Origin: Saccharopolyspora endophytica
GTDB taxonomy: Bacteria; Actinomycetota; Actinomycetes; Mycobacteriales; Pseudonocardiaceae
Direction of reading: 5' to 3'
DNA length: 64,000 bases
NCBI RefSeq assembly: GCF_018070075.1
Contig: NZ_JAGPXE010000017.1
Location: 108,712-172,711, forward strand
Shown here: positions 48,105-56,053 of the stretch, one piece after another
Layout of the letters: the number at the start of each line of letters is the position of its first letter
Position numbering within the stretch: position 1 is the first letter of the stretch
Notes under the pieces: generated by a model
Database searches by the model: none
Seen by the model: the letters and a program-made list of their open reading frames with translations, nothing else
What the model was told of the DNA's origin: nothing
Position numbers and translations under genes: made by a program

Positions 48105-49025
48105 TCAGGCGACGGGGCCTGGGAAGTAGTGCTTCGGGTCCGCGCGCTTGTGCGGGGGTGGGTAGTTGCGGGGTGGGGTTTCGACCAGCGGGGCGTCGGC
48201 GGGGAGGCGGCCTTCCGCCCGGTTCCAGGCCGCCCTGGCTCGCGGGTGGAAGCGGAGCTTGAAGGGGACGAGGCTCCACAGCGCCGCGAACACGCGGCCG
48301 ACGACGGTGAGGAGGAGTTCGTCGCGGCGGGTCCAGCGCAGGCCGAGCTTCTCGCGGATCGGCGGGTCGTAGCAGCCGGTGGTCAGCCAGTGCATGAGCC
48401 GCGCGATCGGCGGCCGCACCCACCGCCACGCGGGCTCGGGCAACCACCGCATCAGCGGCGGCCTGCCGATGCGGGAGAGGTCGCGGACGTCGAGGGTCGC
48501 CTTGTTGACCTCCAGCACGTCCCGGCACATGTGGTCCCAGTAGCGCTGGAAGCTCGGCCAGTCCGGCGGGACCGGGCGCATGCTCATGCCGTAGAGCCGG
48601 TACCACTGCACGCCCTCGGCGTAGACCTGCGCCTTCTGCTCCTCGGCCAGGGGCTTGCCCAGGCGGTCGTTGATCAGGATGGGCATCACCAGGAACGTCG
48701 CGTGCGCCCAGAAGAACGTCTCCGGGTTGAGCGCGTGGTAGGGCCTGCCGCGCTGGTCGACGCCCTTGATGCCGTTGTGGAATCCGCGGACCAGCTTCGC
48801 CGTCTCCGCCGCGCGCGGGCCGTCGTAGACCACGCCGCCGATCGGGTACAGCGATCGGTAGAGCCGCTCCCAGCGCTCGTCGAAGAACTCCGAGTGCTCC
48901 TCCACGCCCGCGCCCAGCTGCGGGTGCATGTTCTGCATCGACCCGGCCCACAGCGCCAGCAGCAACCCGCGCCAGTCGCCGAAGTAGCGCCACATCAACG
49001 AATCCGGCCCCAGCGGTTCGGTCAT
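48105..49025 (-). CDS. DUF2236 (oxygenase MpaB family) protein
   Basis: 306 residues. The MpaB/Lcp/DUF2236 fold shows DSLMWRYFGDWRGLLLALWAGSMQNMHPQLGAGV, HSEFFDERWERLYRSLYPIGGVVYDG, VRGFHNGIKG, HALNPETFFWAHATFLVMPIL (histidine thought to bind heme in the family) and the later YYDPPIREKLGLRW. Related proteins are heme oxygenases in rubber degradation and mycophenolic acid synthesis; most actinobacterial members are uncharacterised. ATG 49025. Alone on its strand, divergent from a small membrane-protein gene. Confidence 0.85.
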   Translation of the reverse strand: MTEPLGPDSLMWRYFGDWRGLLLALWAGSMQNMHPQLGAGVEEHSEFFDERWERLYRSLYPIGGVVYDGPRAAETAKLVRGFHNGIKGVDQRGRPYHALNPETFFWAHATFLVMPILINDRLGKPLAEEQKAQVYAEGVQWYRLYGMSMRPVPPDWPSFQRYWDHMCRDVLEVNKATLDVRDLSRIGRPPLMRWLPEPAWRWVRPPIARLMHWLTTGCYDPPIREKLGLRWTRRDELLLTVVGRVFAALWSLVPFKLRFHPRARAAWNRAEGRLPADAPLVETPPRNYPPPHKRADPKHYFPGPVA

Positions 49026-49156
49026 CCGACGCTCCGTTCGATGTGAGCACGGCCGTCATCAAAAGTAAGCAGGCCGACACGCAGCGTCAATGCCGCACGC
49101 CCGGACGGACGCCGCCGGGATCCCGCCTAGACTCGGGGGCCGGAGGTGGTCAGGCC

Positions 49157-49381
49157 GTGACCAAGAGCCAACTCGGCATCCTGCTGGTGCGCACGCTGCT
49201 GTTCTTCGCCGTGGCGGTGGCCCTGGGCGTGATCAACGGCTGGCCGTCGTACGCCGTCATCGCCGTGGCGCTGACCGGTGGTGCGGCGCTCGTCCAGCTC
49301 GGCGGCTGGTTGTGGATGCGCCGCGCCGAGCAGCGCGGGACGGCAGCGGAGAAGCCGGCCGCGCGCAGCGAGTTCCTCTGA
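49157..49381 (+). CDS. Small two-helix membrane protein
   Basis: 74 residues. GTG 49157 with GGAGGTGG at ideal spacing (49142-49149). Two transmembrane segments (ILLVRTLLFFAVAVALGVI and SYAVIAVALTGGAALVQLGGWLWM) lie close together, followed by a short basic tail. No family recognised. A longer upstream frame (from 49043) looks non-coding. It precedes the CsoR gene by 66 nt and may be unrelated. Confidence 0.6.
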   Translation: MTKSQLGILLVRTLLFFAVAVALGVINGWPSYAVIAVALTGGAALVQLGGWLWMRRAEQRGTAAEKPAARSEFL

Positions 49382-49392
49382 CTGGCCACAAT

Positions 49393-49407
49393 TACCCCCC
49401 TGGGGTA
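49393..49407 (+). promoter_or_regulatory. CsoR-type copper operator
   Basis: TACCCC-CCT-GGGGTA (49393-49407) is the G/C-run palindrome bordered by TA that CsoR repressors bind. It lies 39 nt before the csoR start, so autoregulation is likely. Confidence 0.75.
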
Positions 49408-49446
49408 TAAAGGTGGTGGGTCCACCGACCCAGGGGAGGTAATTCG

Positions 49447-49728
49447 ATGCACGGCTACGCCCACAACAAGGACGACTACGCCAAGCGACTGCGTCGCATC
49501 GAGGGTCAGGTGCGCGGTCTTGCGCGCATGATCGACGACGACGAGTACTGCATCGACGTGCTCACCCAGGTCTCGGCCACCACCAAGGCGCTGCAGGCCG
49601 TCGCGCTCGGGCTGCTCGACGAGCACCTCAAGCACTGCGTCTCCGAGGCGATGTCCGAGGGCGGCGAGCAGGCCGACGCCAAGATCCGCGAGGCCAGCGA
49701 CGCCATCGCGCGCCTGGTGAAGTCCTGA
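49447..49728 (+). CDS. csoR: Copper-sensing repressor CsoR
   Basis: 93 residues, all-helical. KRLRRIEGQVRGLARMIDDDEYCIDVLTQVSATTKALQAVALGLLDEHLKHCV has the CsoR C-H-C copper triad at Cys35, His60 and Cys64, the same spacing as in M. tuberculosis CsoR. Binding of Cu(I) releases the tetramer from DNA. The gene has GAGGTAATTCG before its ATG; the identical 11-mer precedes the DUF305 gene. It heads a group with DUF6153 and DUF305. Confidence 0.92.
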   Translation: MHGYAHNKDDYAKRLRRIEGQVRGLARMIDDDEYCIDVLTQVSATTKALQAVALGLLDEHLKHCVSEAMSEGGEQADAKIREASDAIARLVKS

Positions 49729-49739
49729 CGGACCTGCCC

Positions 49740-50087
49740 GTGCGCACCGGAGCGTTCCGCTGGGCCCTGCTGGTGGCCCTGGCCCTCGGCGTGGTGCTCA
49801 TGCACCACGTGCCCGCGCAGCACGACGCGCACCACGCCCAGCACGCGGTCAGCGCGCACGCCCAGGTCCAGGCCTCCGACGACGCCGCGCCCGACGGGCA
49901 CGACGCGCTGCACCTGTGCCTGGCGGTCGCCGCGAGCTTCCTCGTGCTGCTGGCCCCGCGGCTGCACCTGGCCGCCGTCGTCACGGCCGAGATGTTCCTC
50001 TCCCGGATTCGGCGCACACTGCAACGGGCGCGACCTCCGGACCCCTTACCTCGGCGGCTCGCCGCACTCTGCGTACTCCGGCGCTGA
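49740..50087 (+). CDS. DUF6153-like histidine-rich membrane protein
   Basis: 115 residues from GTG, 11 nt after csoR. A first transmembrane helix (WALLVALALGVVLMHHV) leads to a histidine-dense stretch (VPAQHDAHHAQHAVSAHAQV). HDALHLCLAVAASFLVLLAPRLHLA follows as a second helix, then a basic tail. Histidines in the loop suggest metal binding at the outer face. DUF6153 proteins are actinobacterial and unexplained; position between csoR and DUF305 supports a copper role. Confidence 0.7.
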   Translation: MRTGAFRWALLVALALGVVLMHHVPAQHDAHHAQHAVSAHAQVQASDDAAPDGHDALHLCLAVAASFLVLLAPRLHLAAVVTAEMFLSRIRRTLQRARPPDPLPRRLAALCVLRR

Positions 50088-50151
50088 TCGGCCTCCGGAC
50101 CGGCCCGACCCGGTCACGCCCGATCACGCCCATTCGAAGACGAGGTAATTC

Positions 50152-50742
50152 GTGATGAAGCACGCCCGCACGGGCGCCGCTGTGCTCGGCGCCGCCCTGT
50201 CCCTGTCGTTCCTGGCCGGCTGCGGCCAGGCGGAGACCCCCGCTCCGGCGGCTCCGCCCGCTCAGACCGCACCCGCGCACAACGACGTCGACGTGATGTT
50301 CGCCCAAGGCATGCTGCCGCACCACCAGCAGGCCATCGAGATGTCCAGGATGGCCGCGCAGAACGCCGGCTCCCAGCAGGTCAAGGACCTGGCCGCCCGG
50401 ATCGAGGCGGCGCAGGGCCCGGAGATCGACAAGCTCAACGGCTGGCTTCGCGACTGGAACGCCCAGCAGTCCGGACATGGAGGGCACGGCGGACATGGTG
50501 GTCACTCGATGACCGGCATGATGTCCACCGACGAGATGGCGAGCCTCGGCCAGACCAAGGGCCCCGAGTTCGACCAGAAGTTCCTCATGCTCATGATCAA
50601 GCACCACGAAGGTGCGGTCGAGATGGCCCGGACCGAGGTGGAGAAGGGTCGATTCCCCGACGCCCAGCAGATGGCGCGGGAGATCATGATCAGCCAGCAG
50701 TCCGAGATCGACTCCATGCGCACGATGCTCACCCAGCACTGA
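50152..50742 (+). CDS. DUF305 lipoprotein (copper-associated)
   Basis: 196 residues. Lipobox LSFLAGC at about residue 24 after a short hydrophobic signal. DUF305 shows its two histidine motifs, FAQGMLPHHQQAIEMSRMA (about 50-68) and MLMIKHHEGAVEMARTEV (about 145-162), with a His/Gly loop (GHGGHGGHGGHS) and a methionine-rich segment (MTGMMSTDEM) between them. DUF305 proteins are exported and often sit next to copper genes. GTG 50152 is used; ATG 50155 is equally possible. Confidence 0.88.
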   Translation: MMKHARTGAAVLGAALSLSFLAGCGQAETPAPAAPPAQTAPAHNDVDVMFAQGMLPHHQQAIEMSRMAAQNAGSQQVKDLAARIEAAQGPEIDKLNGWLRDWNAQQSGHGGHGGHGGHSMTGMMSTDEMASLGQTKGPEFDQKFLMLMIKHHEGAVEMARTEVEKGRFPDAQQMAREIMISQQSEIDSMRTMLTQH

Positions 50743-50955
50743 GCGAGCGGCTGCCCGGGTCCGCCGGGCCCGGGCAGCCCGCGCGGAACCCGGAATTCAC
50801 AGAACTGTCATCGATTCCGGGAATACTCGTCCACAATGGACTCATAATTCATCGTCTGTAATCCGCATCACAGAGAATTCCTGATTTCTCCGGAACAAAC
50901 GCGGCTTCCACCACGCTCTACGTCGGGTACTGGACGACATTTCCGGAAGGAAGCG

Positions 50956-52221
50956 ATGGAAGACGTTGCTGTGCAATCCCCGGCGGCGCCGGCCCGGACG
51001 AGTGATGTCCGCGCCGACGAACCGACCGGGCTGGAGCGACTGCGCATCATCGTGGTGCTCGGGGCGCTGATCGCCCTGGGGCCGCTGACCATCGACATGT
51101 ACCTGCCCGCGCTGCCCTCCATCGGCGCGGACCTGGGGGCTCCCGACTCCACCGTGCAGCTCACCCTCACCGGGACGCTGCTCGGCCTGGGGCTGGGACA
51201 ACTGCTGATCGGCCCGCTCTCCGACGTCGTCGGACGCCGCAAGCCGCTCATCGCCGGCACCGCGCTGCACATCCTCGCCTCGCTGGCCTGCCTCATCGCG
51301 CCGAACGTCGCCGTGCTCGGCGGGCTGCGCGTGGTGCAGGGAGTCGGGGCGGCCGCGGCGATGGTGGTCGCGATGGCGGTGGTGCGCGACCTGTGGTCCG
51401 GGCGTGCGGCCGCCACCGCGCTCTCGCGGCTGATCCTGGTCATGGGCATCGCACCGATCCTGGCGCCGACGCTGGGCGGCGCGGTGCTGCTGTCGACCTC
51501 GTGGCGCGGGGTCTTCGGCGTGCTGGCCGCGCTCGGTGCCGCCCTGCTGGTGCTGGCGGTGCTCGCGCTGCCGGAGTCGCTGCCGCCGCAGCGCAGGCAG
51601 GAACCGCACTTCGCGCCCGTGCTCAAGACCTACGGCAAGCTGCTCACCGACCGCGAGTTCGTGCTGCTGCTGGTCGTGGCCGCGCTGGCGATGACGGCGC
51701 TGTTCTCCTACGTGTCGGGTTCCTCGTTCGTGCTGCAGGAGCAGTACGGGCTCAACCAGCAGGCGTTCGGGCTCGTGTTCGGAGCGGGTGCCGTGGCGCT
51801 GATCGGCGCCTCGCAGCTCAACGTCGTGCTGCTCAACCGCTTCACCACGATGCAGATCGTGGTGACCTCCCTGATCGTGGCCACCGCCTCCGGGCTGGTG
51901 ATGATCGCCCTGACCACCACCGGCATCGGCGGGCTGGTCGGATTCCTGGTGCCGTTGTGGCTGGTCCTGGGGTCGATGGGCTTCGTGATGCCCAACGCCC
52001 CGGCGCTGGCGCTGGGGCGGCACGGCGAGGCCGCGGGAACCGCCGCGGCACTGCTGGGCGCCTGCCAGTTCGGGCTCGGCGCGCTGATCGCGCCGCTGGT
52101 CGGAGTGCTGGGCAACGACGGACCCGCGATGGCGGTCATCATGACCGCGGGCGCGGCGGTCGCCCTCGTGGCCCTGGCGGCGGTGGTACGGCTCAGCAAC
52201 CGAACCGTGGCCGCTGCTTGA
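50956..52221 (+). CDS. MFS multidrug efflux transporter (Bcr/CflA family)
   Basis: 421 residues, 12 transmembrane helices. ALIALGPLTIDMYLPALPSIGADLGAPDSTVQLTLTGTLLGLGLGQLLIGPLSDVVGRRKPLI carries the Bcr/CflA D-M-Y-L-P-A-L-P signature and the MFS loop motif GPLSDVVGRRKP. The central loop is RRQEPHFAPVLKTYGKLLTD. These pumps export bicyclomycin, chloramphenicol-type and other drugs, driven by proton entry. Monocistronic; 213 nt of AT-richer upstream DNA without visible gene. Confidence 0.88.
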   Translation: MEDVAVQSPAAPARTSDVRADEPTGLERLRIIVVLGALIALGPLTIDMYLPALPSIGADLGAPDSTVQLTLTGTLLGLGLGQLLIGPLSDVVGRRKPLIAGTALHILASLACLIAPNVAVLGGLRVVQGVGAAAAMVVAMAVVRDLWSGRAAATALSRLILVMGIAPILAPTLGGAVLLSTSWRGVFGVLAALGAALLVLAVLALPESLPPQRRQEPHFAPVLKTYGKLLTDREFVLLLVVAALAMTALFSYVSGSSFVLQEQYGLNQQAFGLVFGAGAVALIGASQLNVVLLNRFTTMQIVVTSLIVATASGLVMIALTTTGIGGLVGFLVPLWLVLGSMGFVMPNAPALALGRHGEAAGTAAALLGACQFGLGALIAPLVGVLGNDGPAMAVIMTAGAAVALVALAAVVRLSNRTVAAA

Positions 52222-52251
52222 CCCCGGATCGGGGTGGCCGACCTCTAACAT

Positions 52252-52282
52252 CACGGCTGGGCGGTGGCCCCGCCCAGCCGTG
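52252..52282 (+). terminator. Hairpin abutting the methyltransferase ribosome site
   Basis: A perfect 13-bp stem (CACGGCTGGGCGG at 52252-52264 with 52270-52282) and a 5-nt loop. Its right arm ends where the GAGGAGG of the next gene begins. It could end the MFS transcript (31 nt after its stop) and also shape translation of the methyltransferase. Confidence 0.65.
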
Positions 52283-52294
52283 AGGAGGTCTGCG

Positions 52295-53092
52295 ATGTCC
52301 GAGCCCAACGAAGTCGACCTGGACAAGCCCAACGCCGCGCGGGTCTACGACTACTACCTCGGCGGCAGCCACAACTTCGCCGTCGACCGCGAGATGGGCG
52401 ACGAGGCGATCGCGATGTGGCCGGAGCTGCCGCAGATCATGCAGGCCAACCGCGCCTTCCTGCGACGCGCGGTGCACTGCTGCGTCGAACAGGGCGTCCG
52501 GCAGTTCCTCGACCTGGGCTCGGGCATCCCGACGGTGGGCAACGTGCACGAGGTGGCGCAGCTGGCGGCGCCCGGCAGCCGCGTCGTCTACGTCGACACC
52601 GACCCCGTCGCCGTGGCCTACAGCAAGACGTTGCTGGCCGACAACGCCGACGCCGACATCGTGCGCGCCGACGCCCGCGATCCCGAAGCCGTCCTGGCCT
52701 CCGACGAGGTCACCGCGCTGCTCGACCCGGGCCAGCCGGTGGCGGTGATGATGGTGGCGCTGCTGCACTTCATCGGCGACGACTCCGCACCTCGCGAGAT
52801 GATCGCGCGGTACCGGGACGCGTTGGCGCCGGGCAGCTTCCTGTGCATCTCGCACGCCACCGACGAGGGGCGGCCGGACGTCGCCGGCGAACACGCCGAC
52901 CTCTACAAGCAGCGGACCGCCACTCCTCTGACGTTCCGCTCGCGAGCAGAGATCGGCGGGTTCTTCGAGGGCTTCGAGCTGGTCGAACCGGGCCTGGTCT
53001 TCATGCCGCAGTGGCGACCGGTCTCCCCCTCGGAAGTCGGCGACAACCCGGAGCGCATGACCGGGCTGGTCGGCGTCGGCCGGAAACTATGA
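52295..53092 (+). CDS. SAM-dependent methyltransferase, DUF574 (PF04672) family
   Basis: 265 residues. The start DLDKPNAARVYDYYLGGSHNFAVDREM is the diagnostic P-N-x-A-R-x-Y-D-Y-x-L-G-G-x-x-N-F signature. Then QFLDLGSGIPTVGNVHEVAQ (SAM loop), VVYVDTDPVAVAYSKTLL, and LDPGQPVAVMMVALLHFIGDD. The family is abundant in actinomycetes and functionally unassigned. ATG 52295 sits 6 nt after GAGGAGG. It overlaps the opposing GlsB gene end by 6 bp. Confidence 0.9.
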   Translation: MSEPNEVDLDKPNAARVYDYYLGGSHNFAVDREMGDEAIAMWPELPQIMQANRAFLRRAVHCCVEQGVRQFLDLGSGIPTVGNVHEVAQLAAPGSRVVYVDTDPVAVAYSKTLLADNADADIVRADARDPEAVLASDEVTALLDPGQPVAVMMVALLHFIGDDSAPREMIARYRDALAPGSFLCISHATDEGRPDVAGEHADLYKQRTATPLTFRSRAEIGGFFEGFELVEPGLVFMPQWRPVSPSEVGDNPERMTGLVGVGRKL

Positions 53093-53368
53093 CCGGACGC
53101 GGCGCTTGCGGCCGGTAACCTTGTTGTAGATGACCAGCACGATCACCGCGCCGATGACCGACCCGATCCAGCCGGCGGGCTCGAAGCCGCGCAGACCCAC
53201 GGTGAACAAGCCGAACAGGAAACCGCCGACCGCGGAACCCACGACGCCGAGGACGATCGTCATCAGCAGGCCGATGTCGTCCTTGCCCGGCACGATGGCG
53301 CGGGCCAGGAAACCGGCGATCAGGCCGAACACGATCCAGCCGAGAATTGTCAGGAACACCGAGCTCAC
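53087..53368 (-). CDS. GlsB/YeaQ/YmgE family stress membrane protein
   Basis: 93 residues, three transmembrane helices: FLTILGWIVFGLIAGFLARAIVPGKDDIG, LLMTIVLGVVGSAVGGFLFGLF and WIGSVIGAVIVLVIYNKV, with a basic tail. The G-x-L-A-R-x-I-x-P-G and G-x-x-G-S-x-V-G-G motifs are typical of the transglycosylase-associated family. Role unknown, often stress-induced. Confidence 0.88.
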   Translation of the reverse strand: MSSVFLTILGWIVFGLIAGFLARAIVPGKDDIGLLMTIVLGVVGSAVGGFLFGLFTVGLRGFEPAGWIGSVIGAVIVLVIYNKVTGRKRRVRS

Positions 53369-53440
53369 CCGTTTTCGCTCGCGGACAGTGCGAAATCCCA
53401 GGCTACTCCGATCATGCCCGCCCAGTCGCGGTGATCGTCT

Positions 53441-54319
53441 TCACCCGGGTTTCGAGGCGGTCACGAAACGGCTGACCTCGAGCATCGGGCCGATCGCCAG
53501 CCCGGGATCCCTGCCGAGGCGGACCGCCGCGTCCTCGCTGGTCTCGGCCTCGCTGTTCCAGCCCAGCTCCACCAGCAGATCCGGAGCGGCAGGGCGGCCG
53601 TCGTCGTGCAGGATCGCGCTGACGTCCATGCCCTGCTGCTTGCCGTACTCGGAGATCTTCGCGTCACCTGCGATCTTGCTGGTGTCGTGGAACTCCTCCA
53701 CCGCCAAGCGACTTCCCGGCGCGGACAGGTCGGTGATGGCCTGCAGGAGCCCTCGTTCCGCCTCGCCCGGCAGATACGGCAGCAGCCCTTCGGCCAGCCA
53801 TCCGGTGGGAACGCCGACGTCCAGGCCGGCGGCGATCAGCGCGGCGGGCCAGTCCTCCCGCAGGTCGATTCCCAGCATCCGGTGCTCACAACCGGACTCG
53901 ACCCGATCGAGGATCTCCCGTTTGAACTGGAGGACTTTCGGCTGGTCCAGCTCGAACACAGCGGTCCCGTCGGGCCAGTCGAGCCGATAGGCGCGCGTGT
54001 CCAATCCGGCGGCCAGGATCACGAACTGGCGCACGCCGGATTCGGCGACCTGAGCGAAGAAGTCGTCGAAGAAGCGGGAGCGGACACCGATGTAGTGGTC
54101 GATGCGCTCGGCCCAGCGGCGCCCGTCGTCGGGGATGGCCGCCAGCTCCTCCGGCGTGGTCGGGAACGCCATCCCCTGGCCCGCGGCGCGCACCAGCGTC
54201 TGGGCGTGGGGGTCGTTGATCAGCCGGTCGTCCCGGCAGCTCTCGATCGCGCGCCCGGCGGCCACCGCCAGCGCGGTGACGCCGATGCCGCTGACGATGT
54301 CCCAGTCCTGTTCTGCCAC
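53441..54319 (-). CDS. Class I SAM methyltransferase, leucine carboxymethyltransferase-like (1)
   Basis: 292 residues of the PPM1/Omt family common in mycobacteria and relatives. DWDIVSGIGVTALAVAAGRAIESCRDDRLINDPHAQTLVRAAG, YIGVRSRFFDDFFAQ, RQFVILAAGLDTRAYRLDWPDGTAVFELDQPKVLQFKREIL and TGWLAEGLLPYLPGEAERGLL are its hallmarks. Substrates are unknown. GTG 54319 is selected from spacing to GGGGA. It is similar throughout to the next gene upstream, so the two are a duplicated pair. Confidence 0.88.
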   Translation of the reverse strand: MAEQDWDIVSGIGVTALAVAAGRAIESCRDDRLINDPHAQTLVRAAGQGMAFPTTPEELAAIPDDGRRWAERIDHYIGVRSRFFDDFFAQVAESGVRQFVILAAGLDTRAYRLDWPDGTAVFELDQPKVLQFKREILDRVESGCEHRMLGIDLREDWPAALIAAGLDVGVPTGWLAEGLLPYLPGEAERGLLQAITDLSAPGSRLAVEEFHDTSKIAGDAKISEYGKQQGMDVSAILHDDGRPAAPDLLVELGWNSEAETSEDAAVRLGRDPGLAIGPMLEVSRFVTASKPG

Positions 54320-54363
54320 TCCCCGATCGTAGGCGGCGAACGCCGTCGGCGCGGGACGTGCGA

Positions 54364-54406
54364 CGGGGTCCGAAATCACCTGCCGAACAGGTCATTTCGG
54401 ACCCCG
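54364..54406 (-). terminator. Terminator between paralogous methyltransferase genes
   Basis: CGGGGTCCGAAAT (54364-54376) pairs with 54394-54406. After a one-base mismatch, ACCTG pairs with CAGGT around a 5-nt loop. It lies 6 nt after the second methyltransferase stop on the minus strand, ending that transcript before the first paralogue. Confidence 0.85.
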
Positions 54407-54412
54407 CGCACC

Positions 54413-55300
54413 TCAGGCGGGTTTGCGCGCCTCCACGAAGCGGCTGGCGTCGGCCATCTCGCCGAACATCCCGCTCAGGTCGCGGCCGTAGCCCCGCGCC
54501 TTCGCCTCAGCGCCTTCGACCTCGGTCTTCCAGCCCAGGCCTCGCAGCACGTCCGGGGACTCGGGGCGATCGTCGGAGTGCAGCAGGTCGCGCATGTCCA
54601 GGCCCCACTCCTGGCCGAAGTCGGCGAGGTCGTCGTCCTCGAAGAGCCGGCGGACGTCGTTGAAGTCCTCCACCGCCAACCGGCTGCCGGAGGCCGACAG
54701 CCGGTCGATGCTCGTCAGCAGCTGCTGCTCGGCCTCCGGCGGGAGGTAGGGCAGCAGGCCCTCGGCCAGCCACGCGGTGGGCACCTCGGTGTCGAAACCG
54801 GCCTCGGTCAGCGCCGAGGCCCAGTCCTCGCGCAGGTCGATCGGCACCGGCCGGTGCGCGCACTTCGGCGCGGCGTCGAGTCCGTCGAGGACGGTCCGCT
54901 TGAACTCCAGGACCTTGGGCTGGTCGATCTCGAAGACGGTGGTGCCGACAGCCCAGTCCAGGCGGTGGGCACGCGCGTCCAGGCCGGAGGCCAGGATCAC
55001 CACCTGCCGGACACCGGCCTCGCCCGCCGCGGCGAAGAAGTCGTCGAAGCAGCGCGACCGCACGCCCATGTAGTCCTCCATCTTGGCCTGGGCCCAGATG
55101 GAGTCCTCCGGCAGCTGCGCCACCTCCTCCGGCGAGGTGGGCATCGGCGCCGGCGCGTCGGCGGCCTTCACGAACGCCGCGGCGAACGGGTCCGACATCA
55201 GCCGGTCCTCGCGATGGGTCTCCAGCGCCCGCGCCGCCGCCACTCCCAGCGCGGTCAGCCCGACGCTGGTCACGATGTCCCATTGCTGGCCAGTAGTCAC
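54413..55300 (-). CDS. Class I SAM methyltransferase, leucine carboxymethyltransferase-like (2)
   Basis: 295 residues. The same architecture as its neighbour: QWDIVTSVGLTALGVAAARALETHREDRLMSDPFAAAFVKAA, YMGVRSRCFDDFFAAAGEAGVRQVVILASGLDARAHRLDW, VFEIDQPKVLEFKRTVLDGL, TAWLAEGLLPYLPPEAEQQLL. GTG 55300 follows a GAAAGGGG/CGAGG region. A separate terminator after this gene suggests that the two copies are transcribed independently. Substrate unknown. Confidence 0.88.
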   Translation of the reverse strand: MTTGQQWDIVTSVGLTALGVAAARALETHREDRLMSDPFAAAFVKAADAPAPMPTSPEEVAQLPEDSIWAQAKMEDYMGVRSRCFDDFFAAAGEAGVRQVVILASGLDARAHRLDWAVGTTVFEIDQPKVLEFKRTVLDGLDAAPKCAHRPVPIDLREDWASALTEAGFDTEVPTAWLAEGLLPYLPPEAEQQLLTSIDRLSASGSRLAVEDFNDVRRLFEDDDLADFGQEWGLDMRDLLHSDDRPESPDVLRGLGWKTEVEGAEAKARGYGRDLSGMFGEMADASRFVEARKPA

Positions 55301-55663
55301 CCTCGCGCCCCTTTCGGTTCCCGCGCTTCCCCCGGAAACCTCATCCGTTCCGGTCACTCAGCCGAACTCGCTGAGCAGAAATCGGTACTCGCCGTGACCG
55401 TAACAAGTTAGTTGCGCACATCAACTAAACGTGCGTTAGGGCACATCTCAGAGCGGACGAAGTGCCGAAAGCCGCACAACCAGGCGAAATGCTCAGCCCG
55501 GGCGCGTGCGCGACGAGTCGCTCCAGCGCGCGAATTCGACGGGCCAGAAGCAAAAATGACGGGTCGTGTTCAGCTCACCGTTGCACCGGACCACAGAGAT
55601 CCACCCATGTGGGTGATCAGCGGCCGAGAAAATTGTGCCGTTCAGCGCATAGACTCCCGGCCC
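55301..55663. other. 363-nt intergenic region
   Basis: Divergent region between a methyltransferase gene and a small hypothetical gene. Slightly lower GC around 55380-55440. In-frame codons continue upstream of 55664, but their composition is unlike coding sequence here. No repeat or recognisable operator stands out. Confidence 0.4.
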
Positions 55664-55966
55664 GTGACTGCACTACCGCACAGCTCGACCGAGGCGGCCC
55701 TTCGCGACGCGGTGGACACAGCCCTCATCGACTTGCTGACCAAGCCGAACACCCCGGCTGACCGCGCCCGCCAGGAACTGATGCGCGCGGTGGGGCTGCT
55801 CGACGAGCACCCGCAGATCGCGGTCTCCGCGGACGCGGCGACCGCGGTGCGCACCGCCGCGGAGCACCTCGCCCACGGCGAGCGCGCCAACGCGCGCACA
55901 GCGCTGGTCACCGCCCGAGGCCGGCTCTCCGCGCCCGGTTCCCGGCAGGCCGCGCGCAACAACTGA
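55664..55966 (+). CDS. Hypothetical small helical protein
   Basis: 100 residues from GTG 55664. It is all-helical, with ALRDAVDTALIDLLTKPNTPADRARQELMRAVGLLDEHPQIAVSADAATAVRTAAEHLAHGERANARTALVTARGRL. The two halves resemble a TPR-like pair of helices. No signal or membrane segment. I do not recognise the family. No ribosome site precedes the GTG, so the transcript may be leaderless, or the start may lie upstream in the open frame (to 55412). A strong terminator follows. Confidence 0.5.
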   Translation: MTALPHSSTEAALRDAVDTALIDLLTKPNTPADRARQELMRAVGLLDEHPQIAVSADAATAVRTAAEHLAHGERANARTALVTARGRLSAPGSRQAARNN

Positions 55967-55978
55967 CGGTCCGACTTC

Positions 55979-56016
55979 CTCAAGCCCGGCGCGACGCAAC
56001 CCGCGCCGGGCTTGAG
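55979..56016 (+). terminator. Strong hairpin terminator
   Basis: A perfect 15-bp stem (CTCAAGCCCGGCGCG at 55979-55993 with 56002-56016) and an 8-nt loop, 12 nt after the stop of the small helical protein. Confidence 0.88.
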
Positions 56017-56053
56017 ACGTCTTCAGGCGAAGCACGGTTCGCTCTGGAGGAAC

